From Chitinophagaceae bacterium (GTDB taxonomy: Bacteria; Bacteroidota; Bacteroidia; Chitinophagales; Chitinophagaceae), in contig JADJPV010000001.1 of assembly GCA_016713085.1 (NCBI GenBank), positions 124,001-188,000 of the forward strand: 64,000 nucleotides of DNA. Reading direction: 5' to 3'. The notes beneath the pieces are model-generated. The model worked only from the letters and a program-made list of their open reading frames with translations, was not told where the DNA came from and made no database searches. Shown here in pieces: positions 36,101 through 45,672 of this stretch. Position numbers and translations under genes: made by a program. Each line of letters opens with the position of its first letter. The stretch's first letter is position 1.

Positions 36101-36823
36101 ATGGGAAGGATTTTTGAAGTTAGAAAGAGTACCATGTTTGCCCGCTGGGATAAGATGGCAAAGAACTTTACCCGTATTGGTAAAGAAATTGTGATAGCTG
36201 TAAAAACAGGCGGCTCAGATCCCAACTCCAATGCTGCTCTTCGCCGTTGCTTTCAGAATGCCAGAAGTGTGGGCATGCCGAAAGACCGTGTGGAAGCTGC
36301 CATTAAAAGGGCAATGGGCAAAGAACTCATTAACTACGACGAAATACTCTATGAAGGATATGCACCGCATGGTGTTGCCATCCTGGTTGAAACTGCAACT
36401 GATAATCATGTACGCACTGTAGCGAATGTAAAAAGTCATTTTACAAAAGGACATGGTTCAATGGGTAACAGCGGCAGTGTAAGTTTCCAGTTTAAAAAAT
36501 TAGGTGTGTTTAAACTAAAACCGGAAGGATTGAATGCTGAAGATCTTGAACTGGAGCTGATAGATTTTGGTTTGGAAGAACTGGGCGAAAGCACCGGTGA
36601 AAATGGGGAAGATGTTTTAGTGATCCGTTGTGCATTTACTGATTTTGGAAATATGCAGAAAGCACTGGAAGATAAAGGCATTACTCCCATCAGTGCAGAA
36701 CTGGAATGGCTTCCTTCCACAACTGTTCCTGTAACCGATGAGCAGGCAGAAGATGTAAGTAAATTAATTGAACGCCTTGAACAGGATGAAGATGTGCAGA
36801 AGGTGTTTCATAATATGGGATAA
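36101..36823 (+). CDS. yebC: YebC/PmpR/TACO1-family protein
   Basis: 240 residues, normal length. The start MGRIFEVRKSTMFARWDKMA and the segments GGSDPNSNAALRRCFQNARS and VGMPKDRVEAAIKRAMGKE are family signatures. The body includes YEGYAPHGVAILVETATDN and the acidic domain ends at EDVQKVFHNMG. Members were described as transcription regulators and more recently as factors that help ribosomes through difficult sequences such as polyproline. A terminator follows after 23 bases. Confidence 0.95.
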   Translation: MGRIFEVRKSTMFARWDKMAKNFTRIGKEIVIAVKTGGSDPNSNAALRRCFQNARSVGMPKDRVEAAIKRAMGKELINYDEILYEGYAPHGVAILVETATDNHVRTVANVKSHFTKGHGSMGNSGSVSFQFKKLGVFKLKPEGLNAEDLELELIDFGLEELGESTGENGEDVLVIRCAFTDFGNMQKALEDKGITPISAELEWLPSTTVPVTDEQAEDVSKLIERLEQDEDVQKVFHNMG

Positions 36824-36846
36824 TTGTAAACTTGAAAATTATAATG

Positions 36847-36877
36847 AAAAGGCTGATGGTGAATCAGCCTTTTTTTA
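36847..36877. terminator. Terminator between yebC and the convergent gene
   Basis: AAAAGGCTGAT, loop GGTGA, ATCAGCCTTTTTTT. It lies about 24 bases after the yebC stop and next to the stop of the convergent gene at 36884. Confidence 0.85.
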
Positions 36878-36883
36878 TGATCA

Positions 36884-38136
36884 TCAATCGCAACCCACTA
36901 TTCCCTGCATAAACAGTTTTGCTTTTTCTGCATACAACTTTCCGGGTTGACCACGCAGGCTGCTGTTGAGTGCTTGAAAACGTGCTTTAGTAGATTGCTG
37001 TGCAGCAAGCTGCCTGTTTAAGCACTGAATTTTTTTCCTGCCTCGAGTCGCTTGGTTTTTCAGCCTGCTGTTGCTCTGCCCTGCACAATTTTAATTCTGT
37101 TTCGTAAATCATTGTTTGAATCATATCATCGTAGTTCATTAAATCTGTCTGTGCCTGCTGCGTATTTACATTTTGCATGGCATTGCCCTGCTCTGATCTT
37201 TGTAGGTTTTCTTCCTGCCGGTTTAATGCTTCCTTTTGATAACTGGTGAGGATAACTTTCTTTGATGCACATGCAGGATATTTTTCAGGCTTTGCTTCAT
37301 CTCTTGCAATTTTTCCCGTTCTCTTGCAATAGACTCTGTCAGTTTGGTTCTTCTTTCATCTTCAAATATTTTAAATGGTGCAGGATCAAAACAAATGTCC
37401 ACATCTTCAATCTCCAGTATTTTTGAATCCATACTGCCGCCAATCATTTGCATAATAATAAACAGGCCTTTGTCTGATTGCTGATACCCCACTGCAAAAT
37501 TGCCGAGGTATTTTTTAGGTTCCATCATTAAGGCTTCAGGAAAATTTTTCCCAAAAAGAAACCATTGCTGGGAGCTTCCATCTGCTTTATACAATTGCGC
37601 TTTTATTTTTCCATCGCAATAATCTCTTCGTTCAGTTTTCTTATGCAGTAATACGTTTGTTGTTGCAGCACTGAACTGATACTGATATTCCACGCTGTTG
37701 GAAGTTTGCACCCAGTGCTCAATCGTATTTTTCTTTTTTGTATTTCGATAATTAAACACATTGCCTTTTAAACCAATTACACCAAAAACAAAATCAGGCA
37801 GATCGGGTTTAATATCACATACACCTGTGCTGCCGGGTTTAAACGAATTGTAACCAATCAATCCTGTTTTTGTATTAATAAAAACACAAACCTCACCCGG
37901 GCCACGGGGAGTAATGGTTTTACTTTTATTTTTTTATCGAAGCAGAGTTTCTGTCCTGTAGGTGTAATTGTTACCGGCATTGACCTTCCTTCCAGCACAT
38001 CAGCATTAAGAACAGATCGCAGGTAAGGACCGTGTGGCGATGTGGCCCATGAGGTATCTCTTCGTGCAGTATCTCTTTGTGCTGCTGCAATACCAGCAAG
38101 AAGAATACAGGTTATTAAAAACAAATATCTTTTCAT
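36884..38136 (-). CDS. Exported protein of unknown function, three apparent frameshifts
   Basis: From 38136: signal peptide (RYLFLITCILLAGIAAAQ), then SPHGPYLRSVLNADVLEGRS and LCFDKK. At 37929-37935 (seven T on the plus strand) the frame changes to NKSKTITPRGPGEVCVFINT and GLIGYNSFKPGSTGVCDIKP; near 37296 it changes again to AKPEKYPACASKKVILTSYQ; at 37030-37036 (seven T) it changes a third time to KIQCLNRQLAAQQSTKARFQ and LFMQGIVGCD, ending at 36884-36886. Joined, about 417 residues with a folded N-terminal two-thirds and a long Gln-rich helical C-terminus. I know no family. Each break sits on or beside a short A/T run and no frame has a stand-alone start, so one gene with sequence errors is my reading. 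It is last in a tight row with the genes at 38146 and 39251. Confidence 0.68.
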
Positions 38137-38145
38137 TATTATGCT

Positions 38146-39246
38146 TTAATAGTAAATAATTAGCGCTCCGTTTGCACCATAACCACTTTTAATTTTTTGA
38201 AATCCATGCAAATCGGAAATAATGCAGCCACCCCCACCCCCTCCTCCTGGGTAACCTCCATTACCCGGGTGTATTTTCTTATAGTCAAATGTTTCATAAA
38301 ATGAACCCTTACCCCCACCAGTTGACATATATGGAGCCGCTCCTCCTTTCCCGCCGTAATAGTGATAGTCTCCTAAAAGTGCCATCGCCCCGCTCCTATC
38401 AGGTTGCTTTATTGTTAAACCATATGACTTTTCACCATCTTCACCTTTAACTGCAAATATATTCTCACTAAACACACCACTATTCATTAATAGCTTTCCA
38501 CCTTCGCCGTTAAATCTATTAACTCCCTGTGTTTCCAATCCATTACGCCCGCTGGTGAGTGTGATTGTGCCTGTATTCACCCCTGTAAGATTAACCGATA
38601 TCGGATAATTAGAGCCTCCCCTAGGTATTCTGATTTTAAAAATATCACCAGCCTGCACTTTCAGAATTATTAATACATATGCACCGCCGCCCCCGCCCCC
38701 CCCTTGCGCATTATAAGCGTTCCCTTCCCATCCATCGCCACCTGCACTCCAGCCTTCAATCTTAATACTTGTAACTCCGCTTGGGACAGTCCAAATATAT
38801 TCTTTAAATGGCACTGAATTTATATTAGCTGCATCATATGTGCCCATGTATTGAAACACTTTCATATTGCACATGCAGCAGTTACCTGGCGCATTGGCAT
38901 TTGCTGTTGAATTATTGATGGGTTGTGTTTGATTACTAACAGTGTTGTTAACAGTACCGTTTACCGGGGGTGTATTTTTTTGTTGACTTTGTTTCTGCTT
39001 TTCATAGGTTTTCCCATCAATTTCAAACCGTACATTATAATTGGGATTATTAAACAGGTTTTCATACAACAAACGAACCTTTGCTGTATCACTTGCCTTT
39101 TGCACTTTATAAATAATTGTTTTTCCTTCCTGCCGAACGACACCTGCCTGTTTCAGCGATTCAAGCATTTGTTCTTCTCTTGAAGGAACTTGGGCATGCA
39201 GACAAAAGGATACGCTCAAAGCAACAATTGAAATAATAAACTTCAT
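38146..39246 (-). CDS. Exported glycine-rich protein
   Basis: 366 residues with a signal peptide (FIISIVALSVSFCLHAQ). After a helical start (SREEQMLESLKQAGVVRQEG), a Gln/Asn/Thr-rich linker (about 88-120) and a Cys cluster (GNCCMCNMKVF) comes a beta domain beginning YIWTVPSGVTSIKIEGWSAG. Then three Gly-rich stretches follow (NAQGGGGGGGAYVL, YYGGKGGAAPYMSTGGGKGS, GGYPGGGGGGGCIISD). The TVPxGVTxIxxExWGAGG-type start is a known Gly-rich domain of surface or secreted Bacteroidota proteins. Runs of C, up to eight at 38696-38703, encode the glycines. The neighbours are five and nine bases away, so this is an operon. Confidence 0.72.
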   Translation of the reverse strand: MKFIISIVALSVSFCLHAQVPSREEQMLESLKQAGVVRQEGKTIIYKVQKASDTAKVRLLYENLFNNPNYNVRFEIDGKTYEKQKQSQQKNTPPVNGTVNNTVSNQTQPINNSTANANAPGNCCMCNMKVFQYMGTYDAANINSVPFKEYIWTVPSGVTSIKIEGWSAGGDGWEGNAYNAQGGGGGGGAYVLIILKVQAGDIFKIRIPRGGSNYPISVNLTGVNTGTITLTSGRNGLETQGVNRFNGEGGKLLMNSGVFSENIFAVKGEDGEKSYGLTIKQPDRSGAMALLGDYHYYGGKGGAAPYMSTGGGKGSFYETFDYKKIHPGNGGYPGGGGGGGCIISDLHGFQKIKSGYGANGALIIYY

Positions 39247-39250
39247 GTAC

Positions 39251-40558
39251 TTATTGTTTTACAAATTCAACCCTTCTGTTCTTTGCTTTTCCATCTGCTG
39301 TTTTGTTATCAGCAACCGGCACCCCGGCTCCTTTACCATCGGTTGTAATTCTTGATTCATCAATGCCGAAATTATTGATGAGATAACCTGCAACAGCTTC
39401 TGCCCTGCGTTTTGATAAAGTAAGATTATCGGCAGACTTACCATCACTATCTGTGTGGCCGATGATTTTTATTTTCAGTGTGGGATTATTTTTTAATGCT
39501 TCGCCGATCTGGTTGATGATTGGGAATGATTCCCGTTTGATAATATCCTTATTTACATCAAACAGAATTTCATTGGTGGAAGCCTTTCCTTTTTCCAGCA
39601 AATCTTTTACAATTAAGCTCCTGGCATCAGTTGTACCTGAAGCAATACGGATATTACTGATGAACACGCCTACTTCAGAAGCAGGTATTACTGTTACATT
39701 GCTGAAATAAAAATTCCGTTTCATTTTATCATTCAATGCAACCGGCAGATCAATCAGTTTTGTCTGGTCGAAATAAACCCTTACTCTTGTTTTATTTACG
39801 GCAATACTGATGTGCAGAATCTTATTGGTATAGGAGCCGATTGGAAAATCATTTTTGGTTCCTGCCGGATCTTTAAATCCGTACTCGATCAGTTTTTCAT
39901 CATCAGAATTATAATGCCAGATGGCTGTATAAAACCTTTCTGCATAAGGCAGGTATTCCTTTAGTATATTATTCACCGCCGTGAGACCAAAATGAATCAA
40001 TGGAGTTTTTTGTCCTCCATCAGCTTTCAGAAACAGATCAAACTCTATTGTAAAATTTTCAGGAAGAACTTTTTTTAGCATAGGGTGTACAACAGAACCA
40101 TGCTGAATATCCAGCCATTTTGTTTCACTTCCTTCAAATGTTACTACCTGCCCGCTGCCATTTGTGTTCCATCCCGCAGGAAAATCACCCAACGCATCTT
40201 TTTCAAAATTGTCGGAAAAGATGATGGTACTGCCTGGAATAAAATCTGAGAAAGTCTTGACGCCAGATGGCTTTGCTGTATCTCCAGTTATTCCGTTCTC
40301 CTTTTTGCCAGTTTCAGCAACGCCACTCTTTTTGTTTTTACTGCTGTCAGCAGCACTGCCCTTCCCCTTCTTTTTAACTACCTTATTACCGGCTTTATCA
40401 ACTTCTTCTTCAACTTTATTCAAACCTTTATCAATTGACTGATCAATTTTTGTGTCTACTTTCTGTTTGGCTTTTTGTTTTACCCTTTCAGTTATTGTTT
40501 GGCCTGCAACTGCAAGATGAAGAAAAAGAAAGCTGACAATGATTACGTACTTCTGCAT
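39251..40558 (-). CDS. OmpA-family protein
   Basis: 435 residues. A signal peptide (YVIIVSFLFLHLAVAGQ) is followed by a Lys/Glu-rich helical stretch (about 25-75), a beta domain (about 105-305, beginning FSDFIPGSTIIFSDNFEKDA, like a concanavalin-type fold with LDIQHGSVVHPM) and the C-terminal OmpA domain (about 325-435). The latter holds NEILFDVNKDIIK, IIGHTDSDGKSADNLTLSKR and RAEAVAGYLI, the residues that bind peptidoglycan. It thus probably ties the outer membrane to the wall. It is followed by the glycine-rich gene after four bases. Confidence 0.9.
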   Translation of the reverse strand: MQKYVIIVSFLFLHLAVAGQTITERVKQKAKQKVDTKIDQSIDKGLNKVEEEVDKAGNKVVKKKGKGSAADSSKNKKSGVAETGKKENGITGDTAKPSGVKTFSDFIPGSTIIFSDNFEKDALGDFPAGWNTNGSGQVVTFEGSETKWLDIQHGSVVHPMLKKVLPENFTIEFDLFLKADGGQKTPLIHFGLTAVNNILKEYLPYAERFYTAIWHYNSDDEKLIEYGFKDPAGTKNDFPIGSYTNKILHISIAVNKTRVRVYFDQTKLIDLPVALNDKMKRNFYFSNVTVIPASEVGVFISNIRIASGTTDARSLIVKDLLEKGKASTNEILFDVNKDIIKRESFPIINQIGEALKNNPTLKIKIIGHTDSDGKSADNLTLSKRRAEAVAGYLINNFGIDESRITTDGKGAGVPVADNKTADGKAKNRRVEFVKQ

Positions 40559-40615
40559 GGCATAATATTTTTTGTGGTCAGATAGTTAAAAATTAATAAG
40601 GCATGGGCATAGCTT

Positions 40616-41191
40616 CTATCTCTTCCAGTTTAACGAATTAATGGCAGAACCCGGTTTTGTGATTCGGTTATTGGCTGAATTTGCATCGTTATTATTATCG
40701 TTTCCATCAATATAAATATCAGGATCGTACACAACCATTACAGTATAATTTGGAGGAAATTCATCTGAAGTTCTCCAGTTTCTGGTAAATGAAACCGATA
40801 CTGATCCATTAACAGGAACATTCTGAAAATTGCGTGAAGCTACCAGCTTTGGAGAAAGACCAGGTACTTCTTCATACAACAAAACTGTTTGCTGATTAGC
40901 ACCCGAAGTATAATTACCACGGCCAACATTTTTTACAACCCCTTCAATTTTAACAGTACCATTAAACCGGTCCTTTACAGAAACGATACTGAACTTAATT
41001 TCAGCAGCAGACAGATCTATATCTTTTTTCAACAGAGTGGCAGGCACAGTTACTCCTTTTGGCAATTGGTTGGGTTGAATTGATTTTTGAATTTTAGCTG
41101 GTACCTGAATCTGCGCCATCAGGGTTTCAGACCCGATGAATGTTACAAACGAAATGAACAACATTGAAAAAAACTGGTAATTCTTTTTCAT
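40616..41191 (-). CDS. Exported protein with a CARDB-like beta domain
   Basis: 191 residues with a signal peptide (FFSMLFISFVTFIGSETLMA then Q). The mature part has DIDLSAAEIKFSIVSVKDRF then GTVKIEGVVKNVGRGNYTSG, a pattern of CARDB adhesion-type domains (a beta sandwich repeated in surface proteins), then RNWRTSDEFPPNYTVMVVYD and an Asp/Asn-rich end (DIYIDGNDNNNDANSANNRI). Function is likely structural or adhesive; the CARDB match is by pattern only. It lies 57 bases before the OmpA gene on the same strand. Confidence 0.68.
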   Translation of the reverse strand: MKKNYQFFSMLFISFVTFIGSETLMAQIQVPAKIQKSIQPNQLPKGVTVPATLLKKDIDLSAAEIKFSIVSVKDRFNGTVKIEGVVKNVGRGNYTSGANQQTVLLYEEVPGLSPKLVASRNFQNVPVNGSVSVSFTRNWRTSDEFPPNYTVMVVYDPDIYIDGNDNNNDANSANNRITKPGSAINSLNWKR

Positions 41192-41340
41192 ACTTGATTG
41201 TTTAAGGTTAAAAAGAGTTCTTCTTATCAGCAGTAAAGTTCTTACACACTGAGCCTAATGTCAATTACACAATCGGGTAGTTGAGGAGTAAAATGCGCAG
41301 GGAGTATTGCAGAAGAAGGACAGGCAAACAGTTATACTGA

Positions 41341-41982
41341 TTAATCAAGCCTGATAATTTTATGCTGAAGCGCTTTTGCAACTGCTTCTGTACCGCAGTT
41401 TACATGAAGTTTATGATAGATATTCTGCAGATGTTTTTTAACAGTATCAATTGAAATAGCTGTTTTATCTGCAATCATTTTATAAGAATTTCCTTTTACA
41501 AGCAGTTCAAGAATTTCTTTTTCCCTTGCAGTAAGATGAAATTCATCATTTACTTTATTGTTCTGCCTGAAATATTGAAAAACCCTCTGTGCTACAAACG
41601 GGCTCATGGCCGCACCACCCTGCATCAAATCTTCCAGCATCTGGATTAATTTAAGCGGAGCCGTATTTTTTAACAGGTATCCATCTGCGCCTGCACAAAT
41701 ACTTTCAAATATCCGGTTGTCATCATCAAACACTGTGTGCATCACCACTTTTACTTCGGGATAATTTTGTTTGATGCGTTTCACACCTTCAATGCCTCCA
41801 ATGCCTGGCATATCAATATCCATAATCACCATTTCCGGATTACAATTCTTTAGATCATCAATTACATTATCACAATCTGAAAAAGAACCGGTTACTTTAT
41901 AACCGGATGCTTCATCCAGCAGCATTTCCATTGATTGCCGCAGTCTTGTATTGTCTTCATATAAAACCAAAGCAGTGATCAT
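41341..41982 (-). CDS. NarL/LuxR-type response regulator
   Basis: 213 residues. The receiver domain (MITALVLYEDNTRLRQSMEM) has the phosphoacceptor Asp55 in VIMDIDMPG and a late Lys in GYLLKNTAPLK. The LuxR-type helix-turn-helix (LTAREKEILELLVKGNSYKM then TAISIDTVKKHLQNIYHKLH) fills the last 65 residues. It pairs with the histidine kinase gene 44 bases upstream on the same strand. The envelope genes downstream may be its targets, by position only. Confidence 0.93.
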   Translation of the reverse strand: MITALVLYEDNTRLRQSMEMLLDEASGYKVTGSFSDCDNVIDDLKNCNPEMVIMDIDMPGIGGIEGVKRIKQNYPEVKVVMHTVFDDDNRIFESICAGADGYLLKNTAPLKLIQMLEDLMQGGAAMSPFVAQRVFQYFRQNNKVNDEFHLTAREKEILELLVKGNSYKMIADKTAISIDTVKKHLQNIYHKLHVNCGTEAVAKALQHKIIRLD

Positions 41983-42026
41983 TTTTACGAAAGTAATTGA
42001 GATAAATTATAAAATCCATTACACAA

Positions 42027-44245
42027 TCAGGTAAGAGGGATACTGAGATTGATCTCGGTACCTTTTCCGGGTTCAGAAAAAACGCTAAAGCCTGCCTGCA
42101 GATCATTTGCCCGTTTCTGCATATTATGCAACCCGTTTCCACTGCTGGTTTTTGTTTTATCAAAACCTTTCCCATCATCTTTCACAGTTAATTTCAGCAA
42201 TCCCTTTTCCATACTCACAGTTATCCATGCATGAGCGGCTCCGGAATACTTGCCCAGGTTATTGACCGCTTCTTTGAAGATGAGATAAAAGTTTCTCCGC
42301 TTTTCCATTGACAAACTCAGCTTCTCCACATCTTCATTGAAATTGATTTCGTAACTGATGTTCTTTCCATCCATCATATCAGCCGCATACCGTTTCATCC
42401 GCACAAAAAGATTTTGCAGTTCATCGTAGCGTGGATTGATATTCCAGACAATATCACTTAGGTTTTCACTGATGCGCTGAATATCATCTCCTGCTTTTTC
42501 AAGATATTCAGTTGACTTTGCCGGCTGCCCAATATTACGCTTCGCCAGTTCTGTTAAGATGTTGATATTACTTAAGGATGCGCCGATATCATCATGCAGG
42601 TTTTCACTGATGTTGTTCCGCATACTCAGTAATGCATTTTGCTGCTCCAGTTTTTTCTTCAGCTGAAACCGGTTAAAGAAAAGATAGGCAAGCAGGCTCA
42701 GCAGCAGCAACCCTGCCAGTAAAAAATTACGAAATGTTTTCTGCGAACTGATTTGTTTCTGTTGCAGTTGCTTTTCTTTTGAAACCAGCAGAAGTTGCTG
42801 CTCATTATTTTTTGTAAGAAGAATTTGTTTCTCCAGTTCATCTCCCTGCCGCTTCAATTGCTCTTCCTGCAGTTGTTGTGATTTTGACAGCAGATCAATT
42901 TCATTCTGTTTCTGCAATGCTTCCGCTTCATTTCCGGCAATGATTGCTTTTTGTTTTTCAATCTCAAGGGTTTTAATCCGCTGTTCAGTTGACAGACGGT
43001 TAATTTCAAAATCTTTCTTCTCTGTTTCGTACTGCGTTTGCAGGGAGGCAATCTTTGTATTGGTTTCTGTATTTAAAAGGCTGTCACGGTAAAGGATAAA
43101 CTTCTTATAATAATCATAGGCTGCTTTATAATCTTTTTTACCATTATAGAAATCGGAAAGATAGCTGTACACACTCCGCAACACTCCTTTATTACCCAAT
43201 GATTTTGCAAGAGTTTCTGATTTTCTGAAATACTCAACTGCACCAGCTGAATCCTTTAAAAGATTACTGTAAAAAGCAGCAGCGATGTACCTGTTGGCAA
43301 CCACTCCCTGGTCGATCTTTTCGTATAATGCAATTGCCTTCTTTTCATATTCAAATGCTTCCTGAATTTTTTCTGCCTGTTCATCAGTAACGACATACTT
43401 ACATAGGCCTGTGCAATTCTTGCCTGGATACCGCTTTGCTCAGCATATTTTAATCCGAGCTCCTGGTATTTTACAGCCTGCGGCATTGAATCGCTGAAGA
43501 GATACATTTGTGAAATATTATTACAGGACAAAGCCATACCGCCAAGATCAGCGGTTTTTTGCCGTAATTCAAATGCCTGTTTAGCATAGCGGATTGCTTC
43601 CGGCATTTTATTCAAATCAAAATAAGTTGCCGACAGATTACTTAATGACTGAGCCAACCCTATATTGTTATTGTTCTTCTCATGAAGCCGTATCGCTTTT
43701 AAATACCATTCTACCTGCTGATCATATAATCCCCTTTCTCCTGCCACGTATCCAAGATCATTATAAACAACAGCCGTGTATTCGTTTTTGTCTTTTTCAA
43801 ACTTTAATAACAATGCCCTGTTAAATAGTTGCTCTGCCTCATTAAGTTTCTTGAATTCAAGAAAATACTGACCTAACTGATAGTATGAAAGAGCAATCAG
43901 GAAAGTATCTTTTAATGCAACTGCGTTTCTTAATGCAGCCGAGTCATATTTTCCAAGCAATTCCTGTTCACCTTTCCGGTAAAGAATGTCTGCAATTTTT
44001 AAGTTGGCATAGCTTTCACCTCTCAACAATTTTATTCGCCCGCTTTCTTCCAGTGCAAGCTTACCATAAAACAAAGCTGAATCAAGCTGTGATTTTTCTG
44101 CCAGCAAATCTGCTTTCTCCAGGTATTTGAAAATGCGGAGAGAATCCTCTTTACCGTATTTTTGCTGACCAATAACATTACTAATCATTGCAATAGCAAC
44201 AAAAAGAGCAAAAAGCCTTTTTTTGTAATTGTGTAAGAGGCGCAT
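42027..44245 (-). CDS. TPR-containing sensor histidine kinase (HisKA_3), one apparent frameshift
   Basis: From 44245: a signal or membrane start (LLHNYKKRLFALFVAIAMIS), then TPR units (ALFYGKLALEESGRIKL, AIRYAKQAFELRQKTADLG). At about 43386-43404 the frame slips; AYVSMS is followed in the next frame by TDEQAEKIQEAFEYEKKAIA and on through VVANRYIAAAFYSNLL. A coiled stretch and one membrane segment (FRNFLLAGLLLLSLLAYLFF) come before the kinase core: SENLHDDIGASLSN with the phospho-His codon at 42595-42597, the N-box KEAVNNLGKYSG and the G-boxes DDGKGFD and GNGLHNMQKRA. About 740 residues joined. This NarX-like type with an outside or cytoplasmic TPR sensor is frequent in Bacteroidota. The response regulator follows. 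Confidence 0.9.
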
Positions 44246-44280
44246 ATCAGGTTAAAAAAATACACTATTTTTTCTAAACT

Positions 44281-44703
44281 ATGAAACAACCGGAAGACAA
44301 TACCAGCCCACAACGAATTGTTCTGTTTGATGGAGTTTGTAATTTCTGCAACTTCTGGATACAGTTTGCCTTGAAGCGTGACCGTAAGGGTAAATTACTA
44401 TTTACATCCTTACAGGGTGAAACAGCCAGAACAATTTTACCTCAGTTTGGAATAGATCCTGCTGTGTTGACTTCAGTTATTTTTATTGATGATGGAAAAG
44501 TTTACAAAGAATCTTCAGCAGCACTCAGGGTATGCCGCTATTTAGACGGGGGCTGGAAACTAATATACGTTCTGATTCTTATCCCTCCAGTTCTAAGGGA
44601 TTACACTTATAAATGGATAGGTAAAAACCGCTACAAATGGTTTGGCAAACAGGAAACATGCATGCTTCCAACTCCCGAACAACGAAAAAGATTTTTAGAC
44701 TGA
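44281..44703 (+). CDS. DCC-family thiol-disulfide oxidoreductase-like protein
   Basis: 140 residues. The motif IVLFDGVCNFCNFWIQFALK near the start is the DxxCxxC that names the DCC family (DUF393), related to thioredoxin. GKLLFTSLQGETARTILPQF is the next conserved part. One hydrophobic stretch near 96-108 (WKLIYVLILIPPVL) may touch the membrane. Substrates of this family are unknown. It is divergent from the histidine kinase. Confidence 0.9.
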   Translation: MKQPEDNTSPQRIVLFDGVCNFCNFWIQFALKRDRKGKLLFTSLQGETARTILPQFGIDPAVLTSVIFIDDGKVYKESSAALRVCRYLDGGWKLIYVLILIPPVLRDYTYKWIGKNRYKWFGKQETCMLPTPEQRKRFLD

Positions 44704-44802
44704 TTTTTAAACTTCAGGCAGCATTTATAGTCAGATGCTGATCAATTATAAATATATTTGCATATAATTCCGTTTGAATAGACCTAAATAAGCTATGAAT
44801 CT

Positions 44803-45672
44803 ATGATAAAAATCTATTGGCGAAAATTTAAATATATCTACCGCAACCTAAATTTTCTTTTTCTTCTTGATGGTCTCCTCGTCGCCACTATTTTCTTCTT
44901 CGCATCCGAATCAAAATATGAATCCCAACTGTTTGTTGCAATCAGCAATAATATAAAAGACAGTTTGCCGGCAAATTATTCCAAAGAGGCCTTTGCTTTA
45001 AAAGCCACTGAAACAACTTTCGATTTGGAAGAAAACAGGTATGTCGTTTTTGGTGAAAGGAAGATTGAAGGCCTCAAAGCAAATTATTTTCATCCAACAA
45101 CAGTTGACCTGATGACAGGTAACGGAGCCTGTGCAAGCTATGCTGCTGTTCTTGCTAGAATATTAAAAGCCGATGGAATGAAAGTAAGAATTGGACAGAT
45201 GAAAGTGAACGGACTATATGGCGGCCATATGTTTGTTGAAACGAAAACGGAAAGCGGATGGGTTGTACTGGATCCGATGTTCAATCAATCTTTTAAGAAA
45301 CCTGATGGCAGTCTTGCTGGTTTCAAAGACCTGCAGCAGAACTGGGACTTCTATAAAACCCAGGTCCCTGGTAATTATAAACCAGAGTATAGTTACAGTG
45401 GTGTGAGGTATGCCAACTGGAATAAAATACCTGTTATAACACCTGCAATAAAATCAATACTTAATTTTTTTATTGGAAAAGAAAAAGCAGACCTGATTTC
45501 CGTAAGACCATACCTTTTACGAATTTACAATAAGCTGACATGGCTGACTGGTATTGTATTGCTCATTTCTCTGATACAAACTGCCAGAATTTACAAAAGA
45601 AGAAAAGTATACCGAACAAAATTGGGCAGACAGCTTGATACTGCAATGGAGATGAAAATATTTGCAGCCTGA
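44803..45672 (+). CDS. Transglutaminase-like membrane protein
   Basis: 289 residues. A first membrane segment (NLNFLFLLDGLLVATIFFF) and a last one (WLTGIVLLISLIQTA) frame an outside domain. That domain has NGACASYAAVLARILKADG (Cys), YGGHMFVETKTESG (His) and GWVVLDPMFNQ (Asp), the Cys-His-Asp order of transglutaminase-like or cysteine-protease-like folds. The reaction is unknown. Its stop at 45670-45672 directly abuts the stop of the convergent PhzF gene. Confidence 0.68.
   Translation: MIKIYWRKFKYIYRNLNFLFLLDGLLVATIFFFASESKYESQLFVAISNNIKDSLPANYSKEAFALKATETTFDLEENRYVVFGERKIEGLKANYFHPTTVDLMTGNGACASYAAVLARILKADGMKVRIGQMKVNGLYGGHMFVETKTESGWVVLDPMFNQSFKKPDGSLAGFKDLQQNWDFYKTQVPGNYKPEYSYSGVRYANWNKIPVITPAIKSILNFFIGKEKADLISVRPYLLRIYNKLTWLTGIVLLISLIQTARIYKRRKVYRTKLGRQLDTAMEMKIFAA

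Noticed and set aside
42027..44245. Separate TPR protein and orphan kinase instead of one sensor kinase
   Set aside because: The overlap of the two frames continues the TPR repeats without loss, and the second piece has no signal or start of its own. A single slip near 43390 joins them.
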